64,000 nucleotides of DNA from an uncultured Dorea sp. (GTDB lineage Bacteria; Bacillota; Clostridia; Lachnospirales; Lachnospiraceae), in the NCBI GenBank assembly GCA_910578495.1, contig CAJTRE010000001.1, positions 108,001-172,000 of the forward strand, in the 5' to 3' direction. The position numbers and the translations under genes were made by a program. The notes under the pieces are model-generated. The model did no database searches. It saw nothing but the letters and a program-made list of their open reading frames with translations, and had not been told where the DNA came from. Below are positions 38,738 to 48,295 of the stretch, piece by piece (the first letter of the stretch is position 1; the number at the start of each line of letters is the position of its first letter).

Positions 38738-38839
38738 TAGGTAACCATCCGTACATTTACAAAATTTTCCAATATATGTACTATAAATGTATGGTACTAC
38801 CTAGAGTGGTAGGCGGTTAGTTCCTCTATCGGAGGGACT
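38738..38839 (+). promoter_or_regulatory. Highly structured 5' leader before the 27-residue peptide gene
   Basis: 38738-38759 and 38784-38803 form a long imperfect hairpin (outer TAGGTA/TACCTA, inner TACATTTA/TAAATGTA). AGTTCCTC (38819-38826) pairs with GAGGGACT (38832-38839). GGCGGTTA at 38812-38819 is the exact complement of TAACCGCC at 38988-38995, at the stop codon of the peptide gene, allowing 5'-3' pairing. Confidence 0.55.
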
Positions 38840-38906
38840 GATATCCTCTGTTTACATAGATAATCTTCTTTGGAAGAAATACTAAGTGAAGGAGGGGATT
38901 GCAGTT

Positions 38907-38990
38907 ATGTCTATTAGTGAAACTTTTCAGTTGATACTTGTGATATGTGCAGTCACCAGTTTGTTCTATCGAATTGGAAAACGAAAATAA
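38907..38990 (+). CDS. 27-residue hydrophobic peptide, holin-like / type I toxin candidate
   Basis: The ATG at 38907 follows a strong AGGAGGGG site by nine bases. The peptide MSISETFQLILVICAVTSLF continues with YRIGKRK: an amphipathic start, one membrane helix (about 7-21) and a basic end. This layout matches short membrane toxins of type I toxin-antitoxin systems and the small holin-like toxins annotated in Firmicutes. A structured leader and leader-to-stop complementarity support RNA-level control. The antisense RNA partner is not demonstrated. Toxicity is inference. Confidence 0.6.
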   Translation: MSISETFQLILVICAVTSLFYRIGKRK

Positions 38991-39008
38991 CCGCCCCAGT
39001 TCCCAACT

Positions 39009-39034
39009 AAAAACGGCAGGAGATACTCCTACCG
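39009..39034 (-). terminator. Terminator of the minus-strand murF/HAD operon
   Basis: Bases 39014-39022 pair with 39026-39034 (one mismatch) around a 3-nt loop. On the minus strand this is followed by T5 (39013-39009). The HAD gene stop codon lies in the stem. Confidence 0.8.
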
Positions 39035-39838
39035 CATGAATTCATTTATCACATGAAGAATCCCGTCTTCATCGTTGGATTTTGTAATATAATCCGCTTT
39101 CTCCAATACAAGAGGCTGTGCGTTCGCCATGGCAACGCCAAGTCCCGCCGTCTCGATCATCGTCAGATCATTGTAGCCGTCGCCGCAGCATATCATCTGT
39201 TCAGCAGAAAGACCAATACTTGTCAAAAGCTTTAACAGAGAATGGGCTTTATCGATGCGAGGCGGCATAATTTCTAAGAAAAACGGATCGGAACAATAGA
39301 TATAAAGGTACGAGCGGAAATATTCCTCGGCTTCTTTTTTAATCCGCTGGATAATATCTGGCTCTCCTGTAATTAACAATTTGTTCGTAGGTTCCGTAAC
39401 TTCGGACGGGAAATCTTCCGTCTGTATGATTGGCATATGGTTAATGCGGGATTCCAGCTCTGTATATTGATTCGCTTTCACTCCGGATAAGATGGTTTCA
39501 GAAGTATAGGCAAGAATATCTGCACCGGTATATTTTTTTACAATGTGAAAGAGCGGAAGTACAACATCATTCGGAAGTGTTTTGTTGTAAAGCACCTGCT
39601 TGCTGCGGCAGTCTGTAATGCGTCCGCCGTTAAAGGAAAGGATATAACTTCCATAATCGTGAAGATGCAGCTCATTGGCAAGAGGCAGGACGCCATTTGT
39701 AGGACGTCCGCTTGCAAGCACTACTTTTTTTCCCGCTTTTTGTATTTCTATCAAAGCATTCAAAGTGGGCTTTGATATTTCTTTTTTGGAATTGGTAAGA
39801 GTACCGTCCAGATCTAATGCAAGAAGCTGATATTCCAT
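39029..39838 (-). CDS. Cof-type HAD-IIB phosphatase
   Basis: 269 residues. The N-terminal ALDLDGTLTNSKKEI motif holds the nucleophile and general-acid aspartates, LASGRPTNGV is motif II, and CCGDGYNDLTMIETAGLGVAMAN holds the metal-binding aspartates. Enzymes of this class dephosphorylate sugar phosphates or flavin/pyridoxal phosphates in the cytoplasm. Last gene of the minus-strand unit, 14 bases after murF. Substrate not determinable. Confidence 0.93.
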   Translation of the reverse strand: MEYQLLALDLDGTLTNSKKEISKPTLNALIEIQKAGKKVVLASGRPTNGVLPLANELHLHDYGSYILSFNGGRITDCRSKQVLYNKTLPNDVVLPLFHIVKKYTGADILAYTSETILSGVKANQYTELESRINHMPIIQTEDFPSEVTEPTNKLLITGEPDIIQRIKKEAEEYFRSYLYIYCSDPFFLEIMPPRIDKAHSLLKLLTSIGLSAEQMICCGDGYNDLTMIETAGLGVAMANAQPLVLEKADYITKSNDEDGILHVINEFMR

Positions 39839-39852
39839 GTAGTAACTCCTTT

Positions 39853-41223
39853 TTATAGTTGTTGCAACGCCTCAACGATTTCTTCCAGATGCATTCCATG
39901 AGATGACTTTACAAGTACGTTGTCTCCCGGTTTAATGACATCATTTAATATCTGCAAGAAATCTTCCTTTGTCTCGAACCACTTCACATCGGGAACCCCA
40001 TGTTTAGAAGCTCCTGCGGCAATCTCTTTGCCGAGTGTACCAATCGCACAAACAAGATCAATTTTCTTATCGCCGGCATAAGCGCCGACGTCGTAGTGCA
40101 TCTTCGGTGCATCGTCTCCTAGTTCACCCATGTCGCCAAGTATGGCTGTTTTTCTGCCAATGGCGATATCCAGTACATCCATTGCGGCTTTCATAGAGAC
40201 TGGATTCGCATTATAGCAGTCGTCCAGAATTACAATGTGATCGGTGTCAATGATATTACCCCGTCCCGGCATGGATGGTAACTGCTCAATTCCGGCTTTG
40301 ATCTCTTCCGGAGTAAGTCCCATGTTGCAGCCGACAGCCGCGCCTGCCAGAGCGTTAGAAATCATATGAGCGCCTGGAAGCGGGACCGTACAGTTAAAAC
40401 TTTCTCCGGATGGCAGGTGGATTGTACAAGAGGAGCCTTTTAGTCCAAGAGATACAATATTGTCTGCCCGGAATTCGTTGTTTTCTCCGATTCCAAAGAA
40501 TTGAGGAATCACGCCCTTGATAGCGCCGGTTCCACATAGAATATCATCGTCCCCGTTTAAGATGATACGCCCCCCATTTTTCATATCCTGGATCATCTGG
40601 GATTTTTCTTGGAAGATGCCTTCTCTTGTCTTGAAAAATTCCAGATGTGCGATACCAATGTTAGTAATTACACAGATATCAGGGCTTGCTACAGAAGAGA
40701 GCCGTCTCATTTCTCCAAAATGATTGACGCCCATTTCCAGAATCGCAACTTCGTGTTCTTCATTCATCTCGAAAATAGTAATCGGGAGCCCCCATTCATT
40801 ATTAAAATTCCCCAGTGTTTTGTGTACCTTGTACTTTTTCGAGAGTACAGAGGCAATCATCTCTTTTGTGCTGGTTTTTCCAACGCTGCCAGTGATTCCC
40901 ACTACCTTTATATCAAAAGAGTCTCTGTATAATTTGGCAATATCAAGAAGTGCCTGTCCAGTGGATTCTACCAGAATATAAGGGAAATCCGTTTCACCCA
41001 GATTCTCGTGGGATACAACACACATAGCGCCTTTCTCAATTGTATCCGGAATGAATTTGTGAGCGTTTACTTTCACGCCGTCGATGGCAACAAAAAGAAA
41101 ATCTTTCTCCACTTTTCGGCTGTCTATAACAACGCCGGCAACTTCTTTTGATGAAAGTTCTGCCGGACCATGGTAAGTTCCATGGCAGGCGGCAGTAATA
41201 TTTTCTAATGTAAGGTTTTTCAA
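39853..41223 (-). CDS. murF: UDP-N-acetylmuramoyl-tripeptide--D-alanyl-D-alanine ligase
   Basis: 456 residues, standard for MurF, which adds D-Ala-D-Ala to the UDP-MurNAc-tripeptide using ATP. VVGITGSVGKTSTKEMIASVL is the Mur ligase P-loop; NNEWGLPITIFEM and MGVNHFGEMRRLS are typical of MurF, and DDCYNANPVSMKAAMD is the C-terminal signature. It follows ddl, which makes its dipeptide substrate, by 12 bases, so substrate and enzyme genes are co-expressed. Confidence 0.96.
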   Translation of the reverse strand: MKNLTLENITAACHGTYHGPAELSSKEVAGVVIDSRKVEKDFLFVAIDGVKVNAHKFIPDTIEKGAMCVVSHENLGETDFPYILVESTGQALLDIAKLYRDSFDIKVVGITGSVGKTSTKEMIASVLSKKYKVHKTLGNFNNEWGLPITIFEMNEEHEVAILEMGVNHFGEMRRLSSVASPDICVITNIGIAHLEFFKTREGIFQEKSQMIQDMKNGGRIILNGDDDILCGTGAIKGVIPQFFGIGENNEFRADNIVSLGLKGSSCTIHLPSGESFNCTVPLPGAHMISNALAGAAVGCNMGLTPEEIKAGIEQLPSMPGRGNIIDTDHIVILDDCYNANPVSMKAAMDVLDIAIGRKTAILGDMGELGDDAPKMHYDVGAYAGDKKIDLVCAIGTLGKEIAAGASKHGVPDVKWFETKEDFLQILNDVIKPGDNVLVKSSHGMHLEEIVEALQQL

Positions 41224-41235
41224 AGGGTGTCCTCC

Positions 41236-42303
41236 TTATTGATAACGTGCTTTCATAGATTCTTCAATGATTCTCTCGCACAGATCACCGAAGTCGAGTC
41301 CGTAGACATTAGCGGCTTTCGGATATAAACTTGCAGGAGTCATACCCGGAAGTGCATTTACTTCAAAGCAGTAGATTTCGCCGTCCGTTTCATCTACGAT
41401 AAAGTCTGCCCGGGCATAGACATCCATGCGAAGCGCCGTAAAGGCGGCTTCCCCGGCCTTTTGCATTTTCTCTTGTAATTTTGTATCAATAGACTGTGGC
41501 GGACAAAGTTCCTGTGCGCCTCCTGTCTGGTACTTGTTGGAGTAATCAAAGAAACCGTCTTTAGGTACAATCTCCACAAGCGGGAGCGCTTTGCCGGCAA
41601 GGATACCGCATGCAAATTCCTGACCTTTGATATAAGGCTCTACCACAACCTCTTTTTCATGATTGATATCGAAAGATTGATGTACAGCTTCTTTATATTC
41701 TTCTTCTGTATGTACAATAAACACACCGAGACTGGACCCGCTTGCACATGGTTTTAATACAAGTGGAAGATAATACCCAAGCTCGGAAAGAGGGGTATCT
41801 TTCGTCTGGAGTGTGAGAGACGTGCCTCTTGGGGTAGGAACACCGGTCATTTTAAAAATCTGCTTAGATACCAGTTTGTTCATTGATAAAGTACAGCCAA
41901 TGGAACCCGGTCCGGTATAGCGGATTCCAAGCACTTCGAATAATGCCTGCAGCTTTCCGTCCTCACCGATGGAACCATGAAGTCCCATAAATGTAATGTC
42001 TGCCATCTGACAAAGTTCCAGAACGTTTGGTCCTACGAGACAATCTGACTGATCCGGGCGTTGTTTTTTAAGAGCCGCAAGATCTGGCGCAGTGGTTTTA
42101 ATACCGTCTGCAATTCCAAGTCCGCCGTCCGGAATATCAAAAACTTCCTCAAGTTTATCGGCATCATAGGGTAAACCCAAGAATACATCCAGAAGAAATG
42201 CCTGATGTCCTTTCTCTCTTAATGTTTTACAGATTCCAGCGCCCGATGTAAGCGATACGTCACGCTCCGGGCTAAGCCCTCCGGCTAATACAATAATTTT
42301 CAT
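41236..42303 (-). CDS. ddl: D-alanine--D-alanine ligase
   Basis: 355 residues of the ATP-grasp Ddl family. FMGLHGSIGEDGKLQALFEV is the N-terminal signature, PLVLKPCASGSSLGVFIV the ATP-binding loop, and EVNALPGMTPASLYPKAANV the C-terminal metal/substrate motif. The omega-loop residue reads YSNKYQ, the tyrosine-containing form that makes D-Ala-D-Ala rather than D-Ala-D-Lac, so no vancomycin-type switch is suggested. Lies 12 bases before murF. Confidence 0.95.
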   Translation of the reverse strand: MKIIVLAGGLSPERDVSLTSGAGICKTLREKGHQAFLLDVFLGLPYDADKLEEVFDIPDGGLGIADGIKTTAPDLAALKKQRPDQSDCLVGPNVLELCQMADITFMGLHGSIGEDGKLQALFEVLGIRYTGPGSIGCTLSMNKLVSKQIFKMTGVPTPRGTSLTLQTKDTPLSELGYYLPLVLKPCASGSSLGVFIVHTEEEYKEAVHQSFDINHEKEVVVEPYIKGQEFACGILAGKALPLVEIVPKDGFFDYSNKYQTGGAQELCPPQSIDTKLQEKMQKAGEAAFTALRMDVYARADFIVDETDGEIYCFEVNALPGMTPASLYPKAANVYGLDFGDLCERIIEESMKARYQ

Positions 42304-42314
42304 AAAGCGATCTC

Positions 42315-43769
42315 CTATTCTGTCTTACTCATTTCATCAAGAAGTGATTTCTTTACATCATAAAGGTTCTGCGAGAGGTCTACATAGACTTTGTGTGGAT
42401 AAAAGAGACGTTTTGTTTCTTCCCACAGTGTTTCTTTTTCTTTTTTGCAGTACGCTGCAATCTCCTTTACACTTGGAGAAGTGTAGGTACACTCGCCCTT
42501 GCGGAAAACAGGAACAAGCAGTTCGCGCATACGGTAAGAGCCGCCGGCGAGCTTGGTTTTTTTCCACGTTTCAATTGGATCAAAGAGCAGTAAATCATTG
42601 CTTGTATCAAATGTTTCATCTGCAAAGCATATAAGATCGCCTTTAATCTTTCCTGTTTCGTTGTCATAGATTCGGTAAATTGTCTTATTTCCCGGATTGG
42701 TGATCTTCTCTGAGTTTTCAGAAAGCTTAATCTTTGGAATAAATTCACCGTTTTCATTTTGAATAGCGGCAAGCTTATACACGCCGCCAAAAGACGGACA
42801 GTCCTTGGACGTAATGAGATTCGTTCCCACACCCCAGGAATTGATAGCGGCTTTTTGCATCTTAAGGTCATGGAGCAGGTACTCATCTAAGTCGTTAGAA
42901 GCACAAATGGAAGCTTCTGGAAATCCGGCTTCATCTAACATCTTACGTGCTTCTTTGGAAAGATATGCAAGGTCGCCGCTGTCCAGACGAATGCCAAATT
43001 TCTTTAGAGGATGTCCTTCTTCTTTAAATTCCCGGAATATACGGATGGCGTTTGGAACGCCTGATTTTAATGTGTCATAAGTGTCCACAAGTAATGTACA
43101 ATTCTCCGGATACATTTGGGCATATGTTTTAAATGCAGTATATTCATCTTTGAAACTCATGATCCAGCTATGCGCATGTGTTCCCATCACAGGAACATCA
43201 AAGAGACGTCCCGCCAGTACGTTGGAAGTGCCTACGCATCCGCCGATCATAGCGGCTCTTGCACCATAAAGTCCGGCGTCCGGTCCCTGGGCGCGTCTCA
43301 GACCAAATTCCATAATTCCGTCGCCGTCCGCGGCGAATACGATACGAGAGGTTTTGGTCGCAATGAGAGACTGATGATTGATAATATTTAAAATGGCAGT
43401 TTCTACAAGCTGAGCCTCCATGATAGGAGCAATCACTTTTAAAAGCGGCTCTTTTGGAAATACAACTGTTCCTTCCGGAATTGCATAGATGTCTCCACTG
43501 AAATGAAATCCGCTCAAATATTGCAGGAAATCTTCATTGAATATATGGAGATTTCTCAAGTAGTCTACATCTTCATACGTAAAGTTCAGATTTTTGATGT
43601 AGTCAATTACCTGCGCCAATCCTGCGCATACGGAATAACCGTTTTTACATGGGTTTGCGCGGAAGAATACGTCAAAGATTACCGTTTCGTTCTGGCGTTC
43701 TTCGTAGTAACCCTGCATCATTGTCAGTTCATACAAGTCTGTCAATAAAGTTAGATCTTGCCTGTTCAT
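42315..43769 (-). CDS. pncB: Nicotinate phosphoribosyltransferase
   Basis: 484 residues, in the clostridial length range. LTDLYELTMMQGYYEERQ at the N-terminus, EFGLRRAQGPDAGLYGARAA, GTHAHSWIMSF and GIRLDSGDLAYLS are diagnostic of the NAPRTase family, which makes nicotinate mononucleotide from nicotinic acid and PRPP for NAD salvage. First gene of the pncB-ddl-murF-HAD unit with 10-15-base spacing. AGGAG precedes the ATG. Confidence 0.95.
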   Translation of the reverse strand: MNRQDLTLLTDLYELTMMQGYYEERQNETVIFDVFFRANPCKNGYSVCAGLAQVIDYIKNLNFTYEDVDYLRNLHIFNEDFLQYLSGFHFSGDIYAIPEGTVVFPKEPLLKVIAPIMEAQLVETAILNIINHQSLIATKTSRIVFAADGDGIMEFGLRRAQGPDAGLYGARAAMIGGCVGTSNVLAGRLFDVPVMGTHAHSWIMSFKDEYTAFKTYAQMYPENCTLLVDTYDTLKSGVPNAIRIFREFKEEGHPLKKFGIRLDSGDLAYLSKEARKMLDEAGFPEASICASNDLDEYLLHDLKMQKAAINSWGVGTNLITSKDCPSFGGVYKLAAIQNENGEFIPKIKLSENSEKITNPGNKTIYRIYDNETGKIKGDLICFADETFDTSNDLLLFDPIETWKKTKLAGGSYRMRELLVPVFRKGECTYTSPSVKEIAAYCKKEKETLWEETKRLFYPHKVYVDLSQNLYDVKKSLLDEMSKTE

Positions 43770-43855
43770 TTTTTTATTATCTCCTTTTTACAAATCGTCG
43801 TTCGTGACTAAGCACAATTATACCACCTGACAAGACAAATGTAAAATGTTTGTGT

Positions 43856-44590
43856 CTATACTAGTTTCTGATTGCGGTTAATTGTCTCTTGGATTATATC
43901 CTGGCAGTAAGAAGCGAGCCGTTTCTTTGTATCTTTATCAAGTTCTCCCGGATAGATAGGCTTGCCATATTCTATAATGACATGAGTTGGCTTAATACGT
44001 GGGAACTGCTTTTCAAAAATACTGGAGGTGTTGTTCATACTGACAGGAATAATCGGACATCCGCTTTTCTCCGCAATTTTAAAAGAACCTGCATGGAACG
44101 GAAGCATACTCAATTCTTCACCGTCGTTTCTTGTTCCTTCCGGGAAAATACAGATGGATACACCCTGTTTAATATATTCAATTGCCTGCAAGATGGTTTT
44201 TAAGCCCTCTTTCGGATTGTCGCGGTCTAGAAACAGGCAGTACAGCCGTTTCATCCAGTCTCGAAGAAGCGGATAGCGGAGCATTTCTTTTTTGGCAACA
44301 TATCCGGTCAGCCGCTTGCAACGGGAATAGGTGAGCAGTATATCAAAATAACTGCGGTGGTTTCCAATAAAAAGCACTGCCTCATCAGGGATATTTTCTT
44401 CACCGATGACCGTAACTTTTGTGCCTGCCATTTTAAGCATCAGCTTAAATGCACGTTGTACCATACGCAGACACTGGTAGTCTTCCGTTTTCTTGCTGAT
44501 TTTTCCAATGAGCCATTCTACGCCAAGTACAGGGATTCCGAGTACCAGATATAAAAACAGTGTGATAATGATTGCTATAAATCTTAACAT
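43856..44590 (-). CDS. plsC: 1-acyl-sn-glycerol-3-phosphate acyltransferase
   Basis: 244 residues with an N-terminal membrane segment (about 1-25). GNHRSYFDILL is the catalytic HX4D motif, FLDRDNPKEG and FPEGTRNDGEE are motifs II-III, and GCPIIPVSM is motif IV. It adds the second acyl chain to lysophosphatidate in membrane lipid synthesis. Same strand as malQ upstream (26-base gap) and pncB downstream (86-base gap). Confidence 0.93.
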   Translation of the reverse strand: MLRFIAIIITLFLYLVLGIPVLGVEWLIGKISKKTEDYQCLRMVQRAFKLMLKMAGTKVTVIGEENIPDEAVLFIGNHRSYFDILLTYSRCKRLTGYVAKKEMLRYPLLRDWMKRLYCLFLDRDNPKEGLKTILQAIEYIKQGVSICIFPEGTRNDGEELSMLPFHAGSFKIAEKSGCPIIPVSMNNTSSIFEKQFPRIKPTHVIIEYGKPIYPGELDKDTKKRLASYCQDIIQETINRNQKLV

Positions 44591-44616
44591 ATAGTCTATC
44601 CTCTCAATTCTATTAC

Positions 44617-46128
44617 TTAAATGTAGTATCTTCCATATAAAATAGTAAGTTCTTTCAGACGTTCAGAAAGCTCTGGCGTCAGTTGTTCTCTGGTATACCG
44701 GAAGTCCCAGTTTCCTGCGGCAACACCCGGGAAATTCATGCGGGCAAAGCTTCCAAGGCGGAGGAGATCTTGCAGCGGGAAGATTGCGTATGCGGCAATG
44801 CTTCCAAGACATGTACGGATGAGCCCGCTGCTTATATCCTCCGGCGTTTTCGTGCAAGTGTAGTCCATGACCTTTTTCTGACATTCCGGGGATAGTGTTT
44901 GAAACCATCCGAGAGTGGTGTCGTTGTCGTGGGTTCCGGTGTAGCATACACAGTTTGGCGTAGTGAAACGATGGGGCAGGAAGCTTCCCTCATTTAAGGA
45001 ATCAAAGGCAAACTGCAGCACCTTCATTCCCGGGAAATGGAACTGGTTGCGAAGTTCTTCTACTTCTGTAGTGATGATGCCTAAGTCCTCGGCAATAATC
45101 GGAAGATCGTTACCGAGGGCACCTTGTATGGCTTGGAATAACTCTGTGCCCGGCGCTTTAATCCATTGTCCGTTTACGGCTGTCTCCTCACCATAAGGAA
45201 CAGACCAATATGCCTCAAACCCGCGGAAATGGTCGATGCGAAGAATATCCAGATTTTCAAGCTGGCTTTTGATTCGTTGTATCCACCAGGAAAATCCCTC
45301 TTGTCTATGGACGTCCCAGCGATAAAGAGGATTGCCCCAGAGCTGTCCCGTAGCGGAGAAATAATCTGGTGGAACGCCTGCGACAGCAAGAGGGTAGCCT
45401 TTGGAATCCAACTGGAATAAGTGTTTGGCGCCCCACACATCAGCGCTGTCCATGGATACGAAGATGGGAATGTCTCCGATAATCTGAATCTTTCTTTCGT
45501 TGGCGTATGTTTTTAATTGTTTCCATTCCAGAAAGAATATAAATTGCAGAAACTGATAATATCCAACCTCTTCGGAAAGCGTTCGGTGAAGTTCCTCTTT
45601 AAATTGCGGACAAGGACTTCTGTATGCTTCCTCCCATTCCAGCCAGCTTTTTCCATTATGTTTATCCTTACATGCCATAAACAGTGCATAGTCGTCAAGC
45701 CAGAAAGTGTGCTCTTTACAAAATGCGAGAAAATTCCGGTACAGTTCGGTTTGGTTTTTGTCGGATAGGAACTTCTTATATGCCTGATGGAAAAGTTTCT
45801 GCTTCCAGGGAATGATGGTTCCGTAATCTACATACTTTGGATCAGATACGGGACACGTATTTAATTGCGTTTCTTCGATTAGTCCCAGTTCCTTTAAGTG
45901 GGCGGGACTAATAAGGAAAGGCTGCCCGGCAAACGCAGAGAAACTCTGATACGGAGAGTCTCCAAAGCCGGTATGTGTAAGGGGCAGTATTTGCCAGAGA
46001 TGCTGTCCGGAGGCTTCCAGAAAGTCGACAAATTCATAAGCCTCCTTACCCAAATCTCCGATGCCGTATGGCGAAGGCAGAGACGTTGGGTGAAGCAGAA
46101 TTCCAGCCAGTCGTTTTAACTGATTCAT
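44617..46128 (-). CDS. malQ: 4-alpha-glucanotransferase (GH77 amylomaltase)
   Basis: 503 residues, normal for GH77. RLAGILLHPTSLPSPYGIGDLG at the start, then WQILPLTHTGFGDSPYQSFS, nucleophile Asp in ILRIDHFRGFEAYWSVP, acid/base Glu in IIAEDLGIIT and the third acidic residue in TGTHDNDTTLGW. It transfers maltosyl chains between alpha-1,4-glucans in maltodextrin or glycogen metabolism. No glycogen genes are adjacent. Confidence 0.95.
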   Translation of the reverse strand: MNQLKRLAGILLHPTSLPSPYGIGDLGKEAYEFVDFLEASGQHLWQILPLTHTGFGDSPYQSFSAFAGQPFLISPAHLKELGLIEETQLNTCPVSDPKYVDYGTIIPWKQKLFHQAYKKFLSDKNQTELYRNFLAFCKEHTFWLDDYALFMACKDKHNGKSWLEWEEAYRSPCPQFKEELHRTLSEEVGYYQFLQFIFFLEWKQLKTYANERKIQIIGDIPIFVSMDSADVWGAKHLFQLDSKGYPLAVAGVPPDYFSATGQLWGNPLYRWDVHRQEGFSWWIQRIKSQLENLDILRIDHFRGFEAYWSVPYGEETAVNGQWIKAPGTELFQAIQGALGNDLPIIAEDLGIITTEVEELRNQFHFPGMKVLQFAFDSLNEGSFLPHRFTTPNCVCYTGTHDNDTTLGWFQTLSPECQKKVMDYTCTKTPEDISSGLIRTCLGSIAAYAIFPLQDLLRLGSFARMNFPGVAAGNWDFRYTREQLTPELSERLKELTILYGRYYI

Positions 46129-46261
46129 AGTTATTATTCTCCTTCATTTATAAATATATTTTCACTCGTAACCATAAGTATACTATAAAAATGGAATTTT
46201 TCCTAGCATTGGTGTGTATGATATTAAAGAGAATGTAACGATTCAGTCATATGGAGAGGCG

Positions 46262-46666
46262 ATGAAAAAAACGGGCTTGTACATTTTGCTTCTGACGGCG
46301 CTTTGCCTTTGTGCCTGTTCCATACAAAAGGACAATGGTAAGAAGATTAGAGACATTTCTTCTACTGTAATAGATACAGAGGATGTGCCGGAAGAATTAA
46401 AAGCGCAGATTGAAGAAAAGAAAACAAAGGATTTTCGGATTACGTATGCTGATAAGGGCGATCTGTATATCGTGCGTGGATATGGGAAGAAAAATACAAG
46501 CGGATATAGTGTGGAGGTCACCGACTGTTATGAGACGGAAAAGACCATATGCATCGTTACCAATCTTCTGGGACCGGGAAAGGGAGAAGAAATCGCTAAG
46601 AAAGCAACCTATCCGTATGTGGTAATCAAGATGAAATACATCGATAAATATGTAGTATTCAAATAA
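46262..46666 (+). CDS. Lipoprotein with PrcB_C domain
   Basis: 134 residues from ATG 46262, chosen because GGAGAGG lies just upstream; an in-frame ATG at 46214 lacks a site and would bury the signal peptide. MKKTGLYILLLTALCLCACS has a lipobox with Cys19. The C-terminal part (RGYGKKNTSGYSVEVTDCY to ATYPYVVIKM) matches the PrcB_C domain of protease-complex-associated proteins. Surface-anchored, probably interacting with a protease; exact role unknown. The sipL-like gene follows after 21 bases. Confidence 0.75.
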   Translation: MKKTGLYILLLTALCLCACSIQKDNGKKIRDISSTVIDTEDVPEELKAQIEEKKTKDFRITYADKGDLYIVRGYGKKNTSGYSVEVTDCYETEKTICIVTNLLGPGKGEEIAKKATYPYVVIKMKYIDKYVVFK

Positions 46667-46687
46667 TGATTCAGGAGGAGCAAATAC

Positions 46688-48247
46688 ATGGAATATGAAA
46701 AGAAAGAACTGCGGATCTATCAGCAGGGAAAAACAGTGACAGATCAGTTTTACATTGACGACGATTATAACGTGCCGGACGCGAAAAACGATGTGAAACG
46801 GGTAATCCTAAGCGAAGGACATCTTCAGATTGAAGATGTAAGGGAAGTGGAAAACTACATAAGAGTCTCCGGCAAAATGCAGTTTAAGGTTCTTTACGTG
46901 GCGGACGAGGGGATGAACCGCATGGCGTCTCTGGAGGGAAGAATTCCATTCGAGGAAATGGTTTATATTGAGGAACCGTTAAAAGGAACGCCGTTTGTCA
47001 AATCGTCGGAGATAGATCTTACAGTGACGACAATACACTCGCGTAAACTGAATATCAAGGCGCTGGCGGAACTTCACGTCTGTTCAGAGGGACAGGAGGA
47101 GATTGCGCTTACTACAGATGTGGAAAGCGGGGAGCAGTTGTATAAGAAATCGGCTGCACGAAATGTTCTTCGTTTGTTTTCCATTACAAGAGATACTTAC
47201 CGGATTAAAGAAGAAGTGACGGTAGGCGGAACAAAAGAAAATATCGGAACGCTCTTGTGGAGTGAAGTGTCCAGCAGGAAATTAGATACCAGAATCAGTG
47301 AGAATCAGATTCTGCTTCAAGGAGAACTTTTGTTATTCTGTTTTTATGAGTCGGTAGACGGAAAGACAGACTGGCTGGAACAGACAATTCCGTATGAGGG
47401 TAAGATTGACTGTTACGGAGCACAAGACTCTATGTATCATCAGATTTATCCGGAACTTACGGACGTCAATCTGGAAGTCCGTATGGATGAGGATGGTGAG
47501 ATGAGGCTGCTTGGCGTGGAAGCTACGTTAGAGGCGAGAGCAATTGTCTACGAGGAGGAACAAGTAGAAATACTGGAGGACTTATATTCTCTGAGCCATA
47601 ATTGTATGTTAAAGAAAAAAGAACGGACAGTGGAACAGCTTCTTATGCAGAATCATTCTAAATGTAAGGTTGCGGAACAACTGTCTCTGCCGGAGATTAA
47701 GGACGATATTTTGCAGATTTGTCATAGCAGCGGAAGAATACAGGTGGAGCATACAGAAGTAGAAGAAAAAGGAATCCGCATAGAGGGTGTGCTGCACGTT
47801 AGTTTCTTATATATTAAGAGTGATGATGCGATTCCATTTGACGTATGGCAGGGAATGGTTCCGTTCTCTCATTTCCTTGAGAGCAATGAGACAGGCGCAG
47901 ATATGAATTATGACTTGACGCATTTTGTGGAACAGTTATCAATCGGCCTTCTTGGAAACGGCGAGGTAGAGATTAAAGCGGTGTTAGCGTTCCAGAGTTT
48001 CTTGAAAAAACCGTTCGGTGTACAGAATATTGAGGAAATCATACTTGAACCGGTGGATATGAAGGAAGTGGAGAAACGTCCGGGAATTGTAGGATATATT
48101 GTGAAAGACGGGGATGAATTGTGGAATCTGGCGAAACAGTACAGCACTACAATGGAAGGAATTATGGACGTGAATCAGATGGAGACACCGGACATAAAAC
48201 CAGGAGAAAGGATATTGATTTTTAAAGAAAACATGAGTATACTGTAG
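46688..48247 (+). CDS. sipL: SPOCS (DUF3794) plus LysM spore protein, SipL-like
   Basis: 519 residues. DUF3794/SPOCS repeats fill about residues 30-450 (VSGKMQFKVLYVADEG and a second and third copy near 245-270 and 365-390), and a LysM domain ends the protein (GYIVKDGDELWNLAKQYSTT). The same order is found in C. difficile SipL, which binds SpoIVA during spore-coat assembly, so a coat morphogenesis role in the mother cell is likely. CAGGAGGAG precedes the ATG. The gene symbol is by architecture, not by search. Confidence 0.8.
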   Translation: MEYEKKELRIYQQGKTVTDQFYIDDDYNVPDAKNDVKRVILSEGHLQIEDVREVENYIRVSGKMQFKVLYVADEGMNRMASLEGRIPFEEMVYIEEPLKGTPFVKSSEIDLTVTTIHSRKLNIKALAELHVCSEGQEEIALTTDVESGEQLYKKSAARNVLRLFSITRDTYRIKEEVTVGGTKENIGTLLWSEVSSRKLDTRISENQILLQGELLLFCFYESVDGKTDWLEQTIPYEGKIDCYGAQDSMYHQIYPELTDVNLEVRMDEDGEMRLLGVEATLEARAIVYEEEQVEILEDLYSLSHNCMLKKKERTVEQLLMQNHSKCKVAEQLSLPEIKDDILQICHSSGRIQVEHTEVEEKGIRIEGVLHVSFLYIKSDDAIPFDVWQGMVPFSHFLESNETGADMNYDLTHFVEQLSIGLLGNGEVEIKAVLAFQSFLKKPFGVQNIEEIILEPVDMKEVEKRPGIVGYIVKDGDELWNLAKQYSTTMEGIMDVNQMETPDIKPGERILIFKENMSIL

Positions 48248-48295
48248 GTACATTGTATACAAGATACAGAGTGCAAAATACAAGGAGAACGAAAG

